A DNA stretch of 64,000 nucleotides from Fratercula arctica (taxonomy: Eukaryota > Chordata > Aves > Charadriiformes > Alcidae), in the NCBI GenBank assembly GCA_947846985.1, contig CANTUZ010000002.1, positions 129,728,889-129,792,888 on the forward strand, given 5' to 3'. This document shows, one piece after another, positions 1-10,500 of the stretch (position 1 is its first letter; each line of letters begins with the position of its first letter). Position numbers and translations under genes: made by a program. The notes under the pieces were generated by a model. The model saw only the letters and a program-made list of their open reading frames with translations. It did not search any database and was not told the DNA's origin.

Positions 1-824
1 ATGTAGGTACTTGTCTAAATTACAGGTTTTCCACAGTATTTTTGCTTGCTAGGAGCAATTTTTTTTTTTAAATGGCTATAATTTAAAACATTTTTCCAGC
101 TGAAAAGAAATTTTCTAAGTGAAAATAAGAAGTTAACCCAGAAAACTATAGCCAGCACATGCGCTTTTTCTTAAAACAGTTCTATTTTAAAGAAGCAAAT
201 TTCAAAGACAATGGCGATTTTCAAATCAGAGTGTTCCTCCGTAGGAAAAAAAAAAAAAAAATAATCTGTCATTTTTAGCAGGGGGTGGAGGGATGGAGAG
301 AAGAGGACTTTCCCCCCAACAGCAGTCTTTGCCTCCTTTAAAGCACTGTGCAATCAGTTATCTACAGGCGTAATGGCTTCAACAGCCAAAATGTTACAAA
401 ACTAAAATCCAAATTGGCTACAAAAAGGCACCTCGCTGGCAACACATAAAACTTGGTAATACTTTCACTCTTCCAATAATCATATGGCTGGGCTCTAAGT
501 GAGGAGATAGAGCATTTTCACTAGATACTCACATCAAAGACAAATTGCACTTATCAAACCAGAAGCAGGTAATTACGGTTATTTCATTTTTAATTACTAG
601 TTTAAATTCTTCTAAAAGTGCTGTCCCGCGTGCTCATTTCAATACACTTATGAATGAAACGTTTTGAAACCCCAGCACTTTCTTCCCTTGAAGAGAGAAG
701 TACTACAATGTGACAATGCTCCCATTATGACCAGCCATTTAAGAATGTCTTTCTGCTTCTCCAAGATTTTTTTGGCTCCCGAGAAATATTTCATACTTAT
801 TGCAATTCAAACAAAATGATTACT

Positions 825-863
825 CATTCTTCTTTTTCTTTTTTTTTTTTTTTTTTCTTTTTT
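825..863. repeat. T-rich tract with an 18-T run
   Basis: The tract is nearly pure T, with an unbroken run of 18 T at about 839-856. No target duplication or adjoining retroposon body is visible, so it is a simple repeat and not a recognisable LINE or SINE tail. Confidence 0.85.
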
Positions 864-1039
864 CCTCCGCTCTCCAAAGGCGAAGCGTGACTCAAACTGC
901 CTGTCACTGCGCAGAAGTGCTGAGAGGGGATGGCTGCTCATTTCCACACCCGACCAGGCCTTGGGAAAACTCCGACAGCAGTGAGGTGCTCGGATAAATG
1001 CTGCCTGTCACCGGTTCCTGAGCAACACGTAAAGCGCTG

Positions 1040-1115
1040 TGTGCATATGTGTTCACACGCATAGAAGTATATGATGTGTATACACACATATGTATTTACA
1101 GACACGTATATACGC
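1040..1115. repeat. Imperfect TG/CA/TA alternating tract
   Basis: The segment is rich in alternating purine-pyrimidine steps (TGTG, CACA, TATA) and contains the 12-bp perfect palindrome TGTGTATACACA. Such sequence is prone to slippage and to Z-DNA or cruciform structure. It is degenerate and probably an old microsatellite. Confidence 0.6.
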
Positions 1116-1397
1116 ATTATTAATTTATTTTACACACCAAACCAGCAGTCTGCATCCTGGCAGATGCTTTGCGAACCATCTCAGTATGGGATGGAAAATA
1201 AAAGATCCTTTTTACGTGGTATTTAACGTTAAAAACTTCCAGTGATACACAACACAGCATTTCCACTTTCTATCATGAATTTCTCTCTGTGATCATTTTT
1301 AAATTTAAACAAATGGCATGAAATATACCATCCTCTTTCTTTTTTTCCTGAAAGCTCTTATCTCTTCTGCATGCCTTATTTTTAAATGTTTACTTAC

Positions 1398-1414
1398 AAA
1401 AAAAAAAAAAAAAA
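1398..1414. repeat. Run of 17 A
   Basis: Uninterrupted A run following TTTACTTAC. No retroposon body can be recognised next to it. Confidence 0.85.
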
Positions 1415-1929
1415 CACCAAAACCCAACCACCTTCTAAGAAACACTTTTAAATGCGCTAACACCTTTACTTTTCCAGAATAAACTTTTCACTGCAAAGGG
1501 CAGTCCTTCCTCTCGTTGGTGTTTGTCAGAAACACCGAGAGAAATACATACTTGGGGATGTTTTGTGGGTCTCGGTGGCTCAAAAGCAAGATGTAAATTT
1601 AATGAGACTTCAAAAGGTCTTTAACTTCCTCGTTCTAAGATCATCGTTCTAACTAAGCCACCGAAAATGTCAATAAACGTCAAATATTTCAGTTGTGTAG
1701 ATGTTTATTCTGTCATCTTGAAAAGTTCTCCTGTGGGGATCTGTGTGTTTTCCTTGGTGTTCGGAAAACTTAAACACATTAAGCAAAAGGATTTCCTGCT
1801 TCAGAAAGCGCTGTCAAAATCTCTGTCAGGCATTCTTCCTTCCCATTTTTTTTTTATTATTTTTCTCACGCTCTCATGTCTCTTTCAGAAAGGTCTATGG
1901 GTTTCTATACAAAATGCCTATTTTTTAAC

Positions 1930-1949
1930 ACATACACACACACACACAC
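1930..1949. repeat. Short CA microsatellite
   Basis: About eight CA units after an imperfect ACACATAC start. It lies in AT-rich DNA about 200 bp left of the CpG island. Confidence 0.85.
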
Positions 1950-2020
1950 CATTTAACATCTCACCATCACATTATTCCTGTCTGCCGAACCATTAAGCGC
2001 TCTAGGAAATCCAACAGGAG

Positions 2021-2066
2021 AATCCCCCCCGATCCCCCCGCCCCCCCCCCCCCAAAAAAAAAAAAA
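2021..2066. repeat. C-run followed by A-run at the left edge of the CpG island
   Basis: Several C runs, broken only by GAT and single G bases, lead into 13 C and then 13 A. This marks the abrupt change from AT-rich flank to GC-rich island. Long homopolymers like these often carry length errors in assemblies. Confidence 0.85.
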
Positions 2067-2271
2067 CCTGGCCGATCACAATAAACAGAACCGCCTCACA
2101 TCTGCTTTGCGGGAAGCCTGCAAACCCCAGCCTGAAACCCGGCCAAAATTAACTGCTGCCCCTACCCATTTCTAATTACGCGCTGCGCTTTCCCCGGGAC
2201 GGCAGAAAACTCCGCGCACCTTCCGTCCCCGCCGCTGCGGAACTCCGCGCTGCTCCGCAACCGCGCTATGG

Positions 2272-2335
2272 CAATCCCCCCCCCCCCCTTTTTTTTTTCT
2301 TATTTTTTTTCTTTTTCCCCCCCCTGCCTTTTTCC
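2272..2335. repeat. Homopyrimidine tract, C-run then T-runs
   Basis: About 14 C are followed by T runs with single C and A breaks and another C run. The near-pure pyrimidine strand is a candidate for triplex (H-DNA) formation. It sits within the island, just downstream of the minus-strand donor in the direction of possible leftward transcription. Confidence 0.8.
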
Positions 2336-2443
2336 TCCCCGTTTCGCTTCTCCCGCTGCCCCGCCGCTGTCAACGGCTCGCCCCGCTACTCACGCTGCCG
2401 GGGCGCGCGTTCTCCGCGGCGCGCAGCCTCCGCGCCCGCGGGC

Positions 2444-2470
2444 TCAGAGCGCGGCGGCGGCGCCTTCCAT
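2444..2470 (-). other. Eight-codon upstream-type ORF (MEGAAAAL)
   Basis: On the minus strand an ATG at 2470-2468 sits in good initiation context (GCCATGG, with G at -3 and at +4). It reads M-E-G-A-A-A-A-L and stops at TGA, 2446-2444, fifty bases before the splice donor. If the exon is transcribed, this would be a minimal upstream ORF that could damp translation of a downstream start. The alanine codons arise from a GCC repeat. Whether it is ever transcribed is not known from sequence. Confidence 0.25.
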
Positions 2471-2483
2471 GGCGCGGTGCAGC

Positions 2484-2506
2484 GGGGCGGGCGCGCCCCG
2501 GGGCGG
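2484..2506. promoter_or_regulatory. Two GC boxes
   Basis: GGGGCGG occurs at 2484-2490 and again at 2500-2506. These match the SP1/KLF core. Tandem GC boxes are usual in TATA-less CpG-island promoters and work in either orientation. Confidence 0.5.
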
Positions 2507-2616
2507 AGGGGCGCGGAGCGGGGCCGCGGCGGGCAGACAAAGCCTCCAGCCCCGCCGCCTGTTTGCTCAGCCGTGTGGGTCTGCCCAGGCGCTGCCTGGG
2601 GGCACGCTGCCGCTCC

Positions 2617-2718
2617 GCGCCCTCTCTCCTCCTCTCTCCCCTTTTCCTCCTTTTTTTTTTTTTTTTTCCCCTTCCCCCCCCCCGTTTTTTTTTTTTTTTT
2701 TTTCCCCCCTTCTCTTCC
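2617..2718. repeat. Long homopyrimidine tract, nearly 100 bp
   Basis: Almost pure C and T: CTC repeats, a T run of about 16, a C run of about 11, a single G, then a T run of about 19 and more C. It is the largest pyrimidine-strand asymmetry in the window. Mirror-like T/C blocks favour intramolecular triplex. It forces poly-F and poly-P frames on the plus strand and poly-K frames on the minus strand, which should not be read as genes. Confidence 0.85.
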
Positions 2719-2777
2719 TTTGGGCTTTGTTTTTGTTTTTGTAACGCAAACCGCAGCTATTCTCTCGTCCCAACCTT

Positions 2778-2782
2778 ATTGG
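2778..2782 (-). promoter_or_regulatory. Inverted CCAAT box
   Basis: The plus strand reads TTATTGG, so the minus strand has CCAATAA. NF-Y sites commonly lie 60-100 bp upstream of the start in TATA-less promoters, which would put a leftward start at about 2680-2720, inside the pyrimidine tract. NF-Y can act in either orientation, so this does not settle direction. Confidence 0.35.
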
Positions 2783-2830
2783 TTTAAAAGCAACGACGGC
2801 TTTTAAATGAGGCTTGCGCGGTCTGAAAAA

Positions 2831-2852
2831 GGGGGGGGGGGGGGGGGGGGGG
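2831..2852 (+). repeat. Run of 22 G
   Basis: An unbroken run of 22 G follows GAAAAA. A run this long can fold as a G-quadruplex on the plus strand and is hard to sequence, so its true length is uncertain. It lies between the CCAAT box and the right-hand CpG-dense part of the island. Confidence 0.9.
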
Positions 2853-3095
2853 AAACGCAGCCGGGGCTGCCCTGTCGCCCTCCCGCCCGGCTGCGCGGGG
2901 GATGCGCGGAACCGGCGCCGGCGTTGCGCGGGGGCTGCGCGCCCCTGGCAGGCGGTCTGCCCCCCCCACCTTCCCCCCCAGAGCCCCCTTTTTGCACCTT
3001 CGGATCAAGTCGCGAATCCCCTCGGGTCCCTTCCTCATTAAAAAAGTTTTAATTGTTGCGGAGACGCGACCCCGCTTAGCGAGCCGGGTTTAAAC

Positions 3096-4939
3096 AAAAG
3101 CCGTGCTAATAGAATAACTGGAATTAAACCAACGTTATATCAATGAGAGAAGCTAAATAAGGATACTCACAGAGGCTCTTAAGCATACAACCAGCATGCA
3201 CGTCCGGACATGCCGTTTTGATTGGATATGTAACAGATTTGTTCTCAAATATCTGGGATTCTTGCAACCTTGTAAAGAAAGGGTCTGCTAAAACTATTTA
3301 AGCCAGCCTTCTCCAATTTAAAGGTATTTATTAAATAAAGTACCTGGAACTTTTTAAATGCTTCCAACCATGCAGATATGTGAAATACCTGTACTTCTAA
3401 AAACAACCATAAATATAACCAAATTTGTATTTTAAATTATTGCTACTCAACCTACTAAATTTTTAAAATTTAAAACTGTGTAAAGGCCTTTTCCATGGAC
3501 CTTGCAAATATTTCCAAAGCAGAAAGAGACGGCTGCATAGAGTTAAATTTGTGCATTAAGTAACAGTAACTCTTTAAAGCTTAGCTTTTACCAATCAATA
3601 AGTAATTAAATAATTTAATTAGTAAGCCATTAAACTGAAATGAGTTTATGATACATTTCTATTACAGCACTTTTGATTGCTCATAATTCAAAAAAACTCT
3701 TTTAAAAATATATACATTATGTTAAAAAACATTATAACGTATGCAGTAACTAAATTTGACCAGGGTTCTCCAGAGTATTTCCACTTTATAGGCAGTATAT
3801 TTCAATTCATGTAACGCTTATTTTTCTACACTTTTTCAGTACACGTAATCCAAATATGATGAGGAAAACAGCATCATGATTTGCAGTACCAAAAAAAGAA
3901 GTCTTAATACTATGCCAGGTCTACAGTACTAAATAAAAAAAAAAAAAAAACCAAAACAACTTTATACTGATAAATAGATTCCAACAGAACTTTTTTTTTT
4001 TCTTTACAAAAATCTGTGGTTATTCACTGCTAAGATATCCTTACCTTCAATTAACTAATCTGTGAATGAAAGCAATACTTCTAGAGGAGAAATGTCTTCT
4101 GGCTACTACATCCCAGTAAGCGAGACATTATTTTGTAGCAAGTACATTGGGAATACTTCGGGAAAGCAGATCAGTTTGCAAAGCTACAAGTCAACCTCGA
4201 GGCTGGAAAGGCACCTAGGATTTCATTTTGTTTAGCGGAGAAAAGGGATGTTGGGACAGTCACACACCATATATGGGAACCCAGGTCAAAATAAGCAGCT
4301 TTCGATTGGGCCCGTCTGCGTCGCCAGCACAAACACAATCCCTTCACTTCTTTATACTCACAAACCCCATCTCGTGCCAAGACAACTATTTATGATGGTC
4401 TATATTAAACTGTGAAAGAAGTACAAATTACTTATTATGGAGACACACAGTTTTGTCAGGTAAAACTCACCAAAATCAGGAAATACAAGGCTATGCCATC
4501 ATTCTGAACTATGTGCTTTTCGGAACAGCCACGATCCTCGGGAAAATGCTTGCCACTGAAGTCTTTACCAGTGTTAATAAGATCATTTTTTAAAAACCCC
4601 ACTGAAGCCTATATAGAGTTAAAAACACATGTCTTGCTTCACTGTATCTAGGAACTCTATCTATTAGATGAAAAAGATCAGGCACATACTTTTAGGAAGC
4701 AGAAGCTCATTTTTTTCTGTGAAAAAACCTCTCAAAAACACCATATTGTTGTTGCGAGGTACCATCTGAGACTGGAAAATGTAACTCAAAACCCTCTCTC
4801 AAAAATAGTGATACTTAAACGATGCTATGGAAATCAAAAAATTATTTAAAGAAATATGACTGCGACTTCCAGTGATGCATGTAAATTTTTGCATAAATCT
4901 ACTTCATTCCATATTTGAAAAAAAAAAACCACAAATAGC
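3096..4939. other. AT-rich single-copy DNA, no gene
   Basis: No coding frame of note and no recognisable repeat other than A/T runs (for example 16 A at 3935-3950). GTGAGT and GTAAGG matches exist on the minus strand near 3170 and 4040, but no acceptor pairs with them. The segment 3300-3700 is very AT-rich with many TTTAAA and TAATTA elements. Confidence 0.55.
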
Positions 4940-4967
4940 ACAAACCCTACCATTCTGTGATTCTGCG
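4940..4967 (+). mobile_element. Very short CR1 LINE 3' tail relic
   Basis: The sequence CAAACCCTACCATTCTGTGA followed by TTCTGCG closely matches the last bases of the CR1 copy ending at 26804 (CCAACCCCTACCATTCTGTG, then ATTCTGTGG). CR1 insertions are generally 5'-truncated, so a fragment of under 30 bp is possible. The match is short, so chance or a fragment left by deletion cannot be excluded. Confidence 0.5.
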
Positions 4968-7531
4968 TGAAATATATGCATAAATTTTACTGTTTTGAAT
5001 GTAAAGCTTACCAAAGCAGATTTACTGATGGTTAGAGTTTGTAGTCCCTACAGGGAGTTTTGTCTAAGTAATAACTTCAGGAGTGTGCCCAGTCTCTGTA
5101 TTTAATTAAACTAAGACAGATCCCCCCACACACACATACAGAGCTTGATGATGTGATGATAAACACGGGATAAATTACACGGAGGCTAAGATGATCAGAA
5201 AAAGGGTGCTGACGATGCATTGCAAGAAAAGAATCGGCTTTGAATTTTTAATCTCTTCTGCAGTATGGCATGTAGGCAGTATGGGAACCGAAGCCACATA
5301 AATGATCTAGATGGGGGATATAAGATAAAGTGGGGTCCTCTGTGTTTATACAGCCATTAAACAGTGCCTTAAAGTTCTTTATCTGATGTCTGAAGATTGG
5401 ACTTCAGATTAGTGCATATCATTACCCCACAGTATGGTCTAACCTATGAACTTATCCTACAGCTGATACCATGGACCAGATCGTCATTTGCTTTCAGTGA
5501 GTGCAGGGTTTTTTTTATTTCAATAGCTAATCTAATTATGCCAGCTGAGCACTGCACCTATTTGAAAACTATTTGAAAGAGGTTCGTTTACTTGGCTTTT
5601 TCATGTTGTTCTCCCAGCTAACTGCATACCAAATCAGTACAGGCTGGGTTGTTGATCACTGGCACCCAACATCAATTTTAAACCACAATTGCACTGGGTC
5701 TGGAACAGAGATTTCAGCGGGATTTGTGTATGTTTACATCACGCCTGAATTTGCCCTGATTCTGCATATCTGCTGATGCGGCTGGCACCTCAAGAGTCAT
5801 AAGTAAAGGATCAGGCCTATTACATAACATCAAATGCACAACAAGCTATTGGGCATATTTTTACAACCATTACTCACGCAATGAGGTTTTAACTCCATAT
5901 GCAATGTCACACGCTTGCTTTAGCACAAGTGAAGCTGGTCCATCCTGAACACTGGATTTACTGGGCGCTTCGACGCCACAATCACAGGTGTGCTGATAAT
6001 TAAGAAAAATTAGAAATAAGACGGATATGGAACAGTGGGGTGTCTGCATGTTTGTCTCTAAGTGTAGGGCGTGCTACTGAAATATTTAACATCAGCAATA
6101 TGCCCAGGAAGACCGTGCTTCACTGAGGCAAAAGATGCAGCCCATCGGTCCCCAAAGCCGCTGCGTGGCTCTTCCCATAACAACTGCAAGGACACGCCAG
6201 AGCCCCTTGAAGCAGGCAGTTTCCCTCCTGTGTCTCCACACAAGTTTTATCTTACACATAGCAGCTGTTGCCTAGAGACGTCCCTGGCTGGAGCAGAAGT
6301 TTGCAGCATTTGACAGGAGCCCTTATTGTCTCCTGCTACTCATGTGAGCAAAAGTAGGAAGACCTTGGTAGCTACAAACAAACAAACAAAAAAGTGTCGG
6401 AAATCAACCTTTTTAACTGTTCTGTCCAAAAACTATCAAAGTGATTGAGAAGGACTATTTTATTACATGCTTTTGAGATGCACTGGATAAAATTAATAAT
6501 GAATTGAGGTCTACATACAATGCACCATAAAAAAAAAAAAAGGTGCGCACTGCTAACCATCGTCCTTAGTCAAAATGTGCATGAACTGCTGGCCCCCGTG
6601 ACACCTTTGCTAGTTTGCATGTAATTGTGCTTATTTTAAGTCAGCAACTTCAGTATGAAGTACAGGATCATTTTGTATAATTTAAAATAGGGAACAGTAG
6701 ACTTTATTAATCTTAAGCAGATTCTGCTTTAGCTTTTTGAATGAATTCATGACTTTATAGGATTCTGAAATAGTTCCTGACAACTATGACATAAATGAAT
6801 GCAGAGATTTTCTGCAGAAGTGGTCAAATTCCAGTTTGATAGCAAATACCTAGTGTTTCTCAATTTTTCACTTTCCAAAATCAAGGTATGCATGTTTTTT
6901 CAATACATTTGTTGCATCTCAAAAGCATTATGTAACAGGAGAAAAATAAATATGGCATATACATATTTATAGACATAAACAGTGTAAACTATAAATATGC
7001 TCAGTACTCTAACTGCAAAATAAGTAGGTTGGCAGGGGGAAGGGAAGGTTTCCTACATGAAGGTAAGCTTTAAATATGTCTGATACTCTCATGTCTCTTT
7101 TGGTACTTTGTAACAGCCAATTGAAAACTTCCTACACCGCTTTTCTCTTCGAGTAATCTCATGAAGGTAATTGTACTTCTGATCGCCACACAAAAATATC
7201 GCTAAGTTTTGGTCTCCAGATCACTGGAAGTAGATGCTCTACCCAAAGGTGACGGCATCGCTTTTCCCTAAAGATCTGTGACGCTCTGAGGGCAGATTTC
7301 TGAGATCTACTCCTGATTTAAGAGCAATGTTGTGGCTTTTCTAACTACAACAGCTTTGATTTAAGCAATGTTTTACCTATTAAATTGACCTACTGAAAAT
7401 TACTTTCCATTTTCCAATGAAGTCCAACAGTTTTACAGGGGGATTTTTAATACTGTCTATGGTACCTAAGAATCAGTGAGAATGTCACTTTTTTTTTTTT
7501 GCACAAAAACCTCATCTCAAAAGATACCTAA
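4968..7531. other. Single-copy DNA, no gene recognised
   Basis: Open frames are short and unlike known proteins. The segment holds an A run at about 6529-6541 and AT-rich DNA around 6900-7010. At 5300-5330 a phrase reading INDLDGG recalls the IND-LDEG segment of CR1 reverse transcriptase, but only about ten residues match, so no element is called. Confidence 0.55.
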
Positions 7532-7575
7532 ACATAGAATCATAGAATTGTTAGGGTTGGGAGGGACCTTAAAGA
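7532..7575 (-). mobile_element. CR1 LINE 3' end, short minus-strand fragment
   Basis: Reading rightward, CATAGAATCATAGAATTG is followed by GGGTTGGGAGGGACCTTAAA. This is the reverse complement of the CR1 terminus (GGTCCCTTCCAACCC, then ATTCTATG units). Only about 45 bp remain, so the copy is severely 5'-truncated. It is noncoding. Confidence 0.85.
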
Positions 7576-10500
7576 AAACATGTTAGTAACTATTTATAAA
7601 AGTTGCCCTGCTGAAGGCAACGTAATTGTCTTTGAACAAAGTTATTTGGAGAATTAGCTGTTTGCAAGATAGGGAGTGAAATGAAAGGAGCAGATTGCAA
7701 TCTGTGAGCATCCTTGAGAAAGAGCTAATTTTTTCTAATTTACATTCGAGCTTTTACTCCAGCTCAGCACGGAAACATAACTGCCTAAAAAAATTGAAAA
7801 TAATCATCCTTCACTGCGATGTGTGAATAATAATTCGCTTACACAAATGAACAAGTCAAATCAAATGCAGGGGGGCTGATGAGGAGCAGCTTGCTAGCAC
7901 TCCAGCGGGCGATAAAAGCTACACACAGCGGCTCCTCAGAAGAGACGAAGCTGCACGAAGAGCGCAGTACAAATGAGAGACTACCAGTGAGCTGACAAAA
8001 TAATCAAGTCCCGTTGTTCTGTAAAGGCTATAAAACACATCATTTCACACACATGCCATTTTCCCGTAGTTCGTCCTCCCACAACTATTTAAGCCTTCCT
8101 CACCTTTCATTTAGCGCTACTAGAAAAAAGTTAGAATATACAAACCATTGCAATTTTTTTTTTTTCACAGAAATAACTTAAACTTTTGCCAGTGATACAA
8201 ATACAGCGCACTGTATAGCATGAGTCAGCTCAGTAATGTTAGACTGTCTTTTCTCCAACTATTTTCCATTAACATGAGCAAAACCAGTTTTGTCAGCACC
8301 TCCTGTAAGGTGAAAAGGGAGATGGAAAGTTCCTCTTTGTTTTTCAGCTCTGAATTAAAGTGGTACTCAGAATTCTTAATTCTGCAAGAAAAATGTGTTT
8401 GTTTGCTAACCACAGAAACAATAGGTTTATTTGTTGCAAATTCCATTTTGTTATTATTTCCCAAATGCGTTCCGTATTTTTTTCCTGAAGCGTTATTCAT
8501 GTCACTGTTCAACAGTAGATGGAGCAGTGGATCATTACTGTATTTTAGTTATTTGTGTCAATTATTGCATAATTTTTCAGCTGCTGACATATAAGACTGG
8601 ACAAGCAAATAATAATAAAAAAAAAAGACATAGAGAAAATAATTGTTAATTAAAGCATTTAGAATTATGAAGAAAATGGAAAGATCAGCAGTCCAAGCTC
8701 ACTTTAACAAATTATTAAGACAAGCCTGCATTTATGACTAATGTAAGTGATTCATAAACACACATTCAAATCACAAACCTTGCGTTAGTTGAGTACAGTA
8801 AATATGTACGTCCTTAACCTCAGTCACACATATTTTTCTTACGACGATCAGGAAGGGTGAAGTGTCTTCTAAAAGTGAAGTTCAAAAATATTCCACATTT
8901 TGGGCCTTGTAATGAAAAGGAAAAAGTGGAAGTCTAAGTTACAATAATCATTACAAGGGCAATTTATTTTACACTCGCATCAATTGCTTTTCCTGTAAAC
9001 TGTTTTTAAGAAATTTACCACAATAAATTCTTTTGAACCTTACAGTAATTATGCCATTACCCTCATTTGTTCAGCAGGGGTTAGATTCTCACCTAACTGT
9101 AACCATCTAAAATCGAGCATTTAATTTGACTACCCCAACCCTCGTCTTCAGTAGAGAGAGACAAACACTTCCAGTCCATGTGTCTGTGGGGGGGGACTCA
9201 ATTCTGAGGTTTCCCCTCCCCATGGACACAGACGATGGGCTTAAGGCAGCTCCCAGGTTTTGATGGCTACGGCTCCCCCAGGAATCCAGACTTTGTTGAA
9301 CCCAACAGTATAATTTCCCTTAAAATCAACTGGATCTCAATAGTAATTGTAGTCACAGAAATTTCAATTGCCGCATGCTCTGTTTTGAAACTTCGTATAA
9401 TTACTCAGAGTCAGACTGCCAATATTTGTTGTTACAAATCAAGGCCAGAGGAAAACTTCTCAGATGGCTTCAAAGTCCCAGTTCTCATCTCCAAGCCCGG
9501 CTCCCTCCCCCGCTTCCTTCCAGCAGCATTAACTTTTTCTCTGCAATCTCCCAAATCGGAAAAAGAGTAACCTCTAAAGCTGTTTTAGACTGAAGGTCAG
9601 AATTCAAAGGATCGGTAACTTTATCCACAGAGCCTTGCAATCACATTGCTATTGGAAACACACCCAGAAGCACCAGCACTTGAGATGTTTTTATTAAGCA
9701 ATGTCAATAAGTACAAAATTTGAAGGTTTGTTGGTTTTTTTTTTTTTCTCCATACTGTAAGGTTTATCAGGACTCATATTTGCAAGAGATCGAATTGCTT
9801 TCTGCCACCGAATTTTAGTTTAATGTTCTCCGAGGTAAGGAAACTGGGCTCTGTGTTACATGCTAATGAAAACAGCAGCTTTGGTTTGTTTATCTAAATA
9901 CTTAAAGAGAGGCACCTCTTGCAGCCAAAATGTAAACAAAGCTTAAATTCTTTTTACTGCTTGGATACTTACAGGCTACTAATAAGGATTTTTTTTTTTA
10001 ATTAAGTGCATTATACAGATTTTCTACATGTATTTACTGCTTGACAATCTACCTTTCCAAAGAAATATTTAATTCCTAAACCAATTATTCATAATTACAC
10101 CTATATTTACAGCCCACGAACATAAGATGACAGATCCCTTTCAAACCTAGGCTCAAGGGAAAAAAAAATTCACTGAGGGCAGTCAGTACTTTCGTCCCTG
10201 CAAACCTGTCATTAATTTAGAGGGAAATAGGTTAAAATAAGGATTTCAAGAGGGTTTCACAAGAATTAAGAAGAAGCAAAAGTTTAATTTCAGTATCTAA
10301 AAAAATAAATCGTATAGCTTGCCCCTCTGTCTTGTACCACATTTGCATATGCAAAAGACTGACGGATTCATATCCAGACAAGTGATTCACCTGATGGAAG
10401 TTCTGAAAATGTGTCTGAAAATGCCTCCCCTTTTATAACACAGGAATCTCTATACACAACAACCTCCATTAAATAATGCTGCCAAACTAGGCACAGGCAA

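Larger units (their letters stand above)
1..2149. other. AT-rich flank left of the CpG island, no gene recognised
   Basis: No reading frame here resembles a known protein; the longest open frames are short and run through T tracts or CA repeats. The stretch holds a T-rich tract, an A run, a short CA repeat and a TG/CA/TA-rich segment, each listed separately. If the CpG island to the right drives leftward transcription, this is the start of its first intron. If it drives rightward transcription, this is upstream flank. A GTGAGT match on the minus strand near 525-535 is one of many isolated donor-like sites and is not used as evidence. Confidence 0.6.
2394..2760 (-). other. Candidate noncoding first exon ending at a strong splice donor
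   Basis: On the minus strand the sequence CGGCAGC runs into GTGAGTAG, with the intronic GT at 2393-2392. The six bases GTGAGT match the U1 donor consensus well. Upstream on the same strand are two GC boxes, a short ORF with good Kozak context and, farther back, a CCAAT box, which is the order expected for a TATA-less first exon. The transcription start cannot be seen, so the right-hand limit given is a guess placed just short of the CCAAT box. No downstream acceptor in 1-2150 stands out, so the next exon would lie beyond the window. The gene is not recognised. A chance GTGAGT in GC-rich DNA is the main alternative. Confidence 0.3.
2150..3095. promoter_or_regulatory. CpG island, probable promoter region
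   Basis: This is the only long GC-rich, CpG-dense stretch in the window. CpG is frequent at about 2170-2270, 2340-2620 and 2810-3090, in sharp contrast to the CpG-poor desert on both sides. It carries GC boxes, an inverted CCAAT box, no clear TATA box, and homopyrimidine and poly-G tracts. CpG islands of this size in birds usually mark a housekeeping or developmental gene promoter or a lncRNA promoter. Direction is uncertain. The minus strand has a good splice donor at 2393, whereas I see no equally good GTRAGT donor on the plus strand inside the island. Open frames across it on both strands are low-complexity (P, A, G or F runs) and are better explained by base composition than by coding. 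Confidence 0.7.

Noticed and set aside
2268..2806. Plus-strand frames of 74-158 codons across the CpG island
   Set aside because: They consist largely of runs of P, F, A and G dictated by pyrimidine tracts and GC-rich sequence. The ATG at 2469 has a poor -3 base, and no plus-strand donor follows.
2567..3038. Minus-strand frames rich in lysine and proline
   Set aside because: Direct translations of the T and G homopolymers; no domain and no conservation evidence.
5298..5330. INDLDGG phrase similar to CR1 reverse transcriptase
   Set aside because: Only about ten residues match and no neighbouring CR1 blocks are present.
8220..8594. 124-codon plus-strand frame
   Set aside because: No recognisable domain, a hydrophobic and cysteine-rich composition from T-rich DNA, and an overlapping minus-strand frame of similar length.
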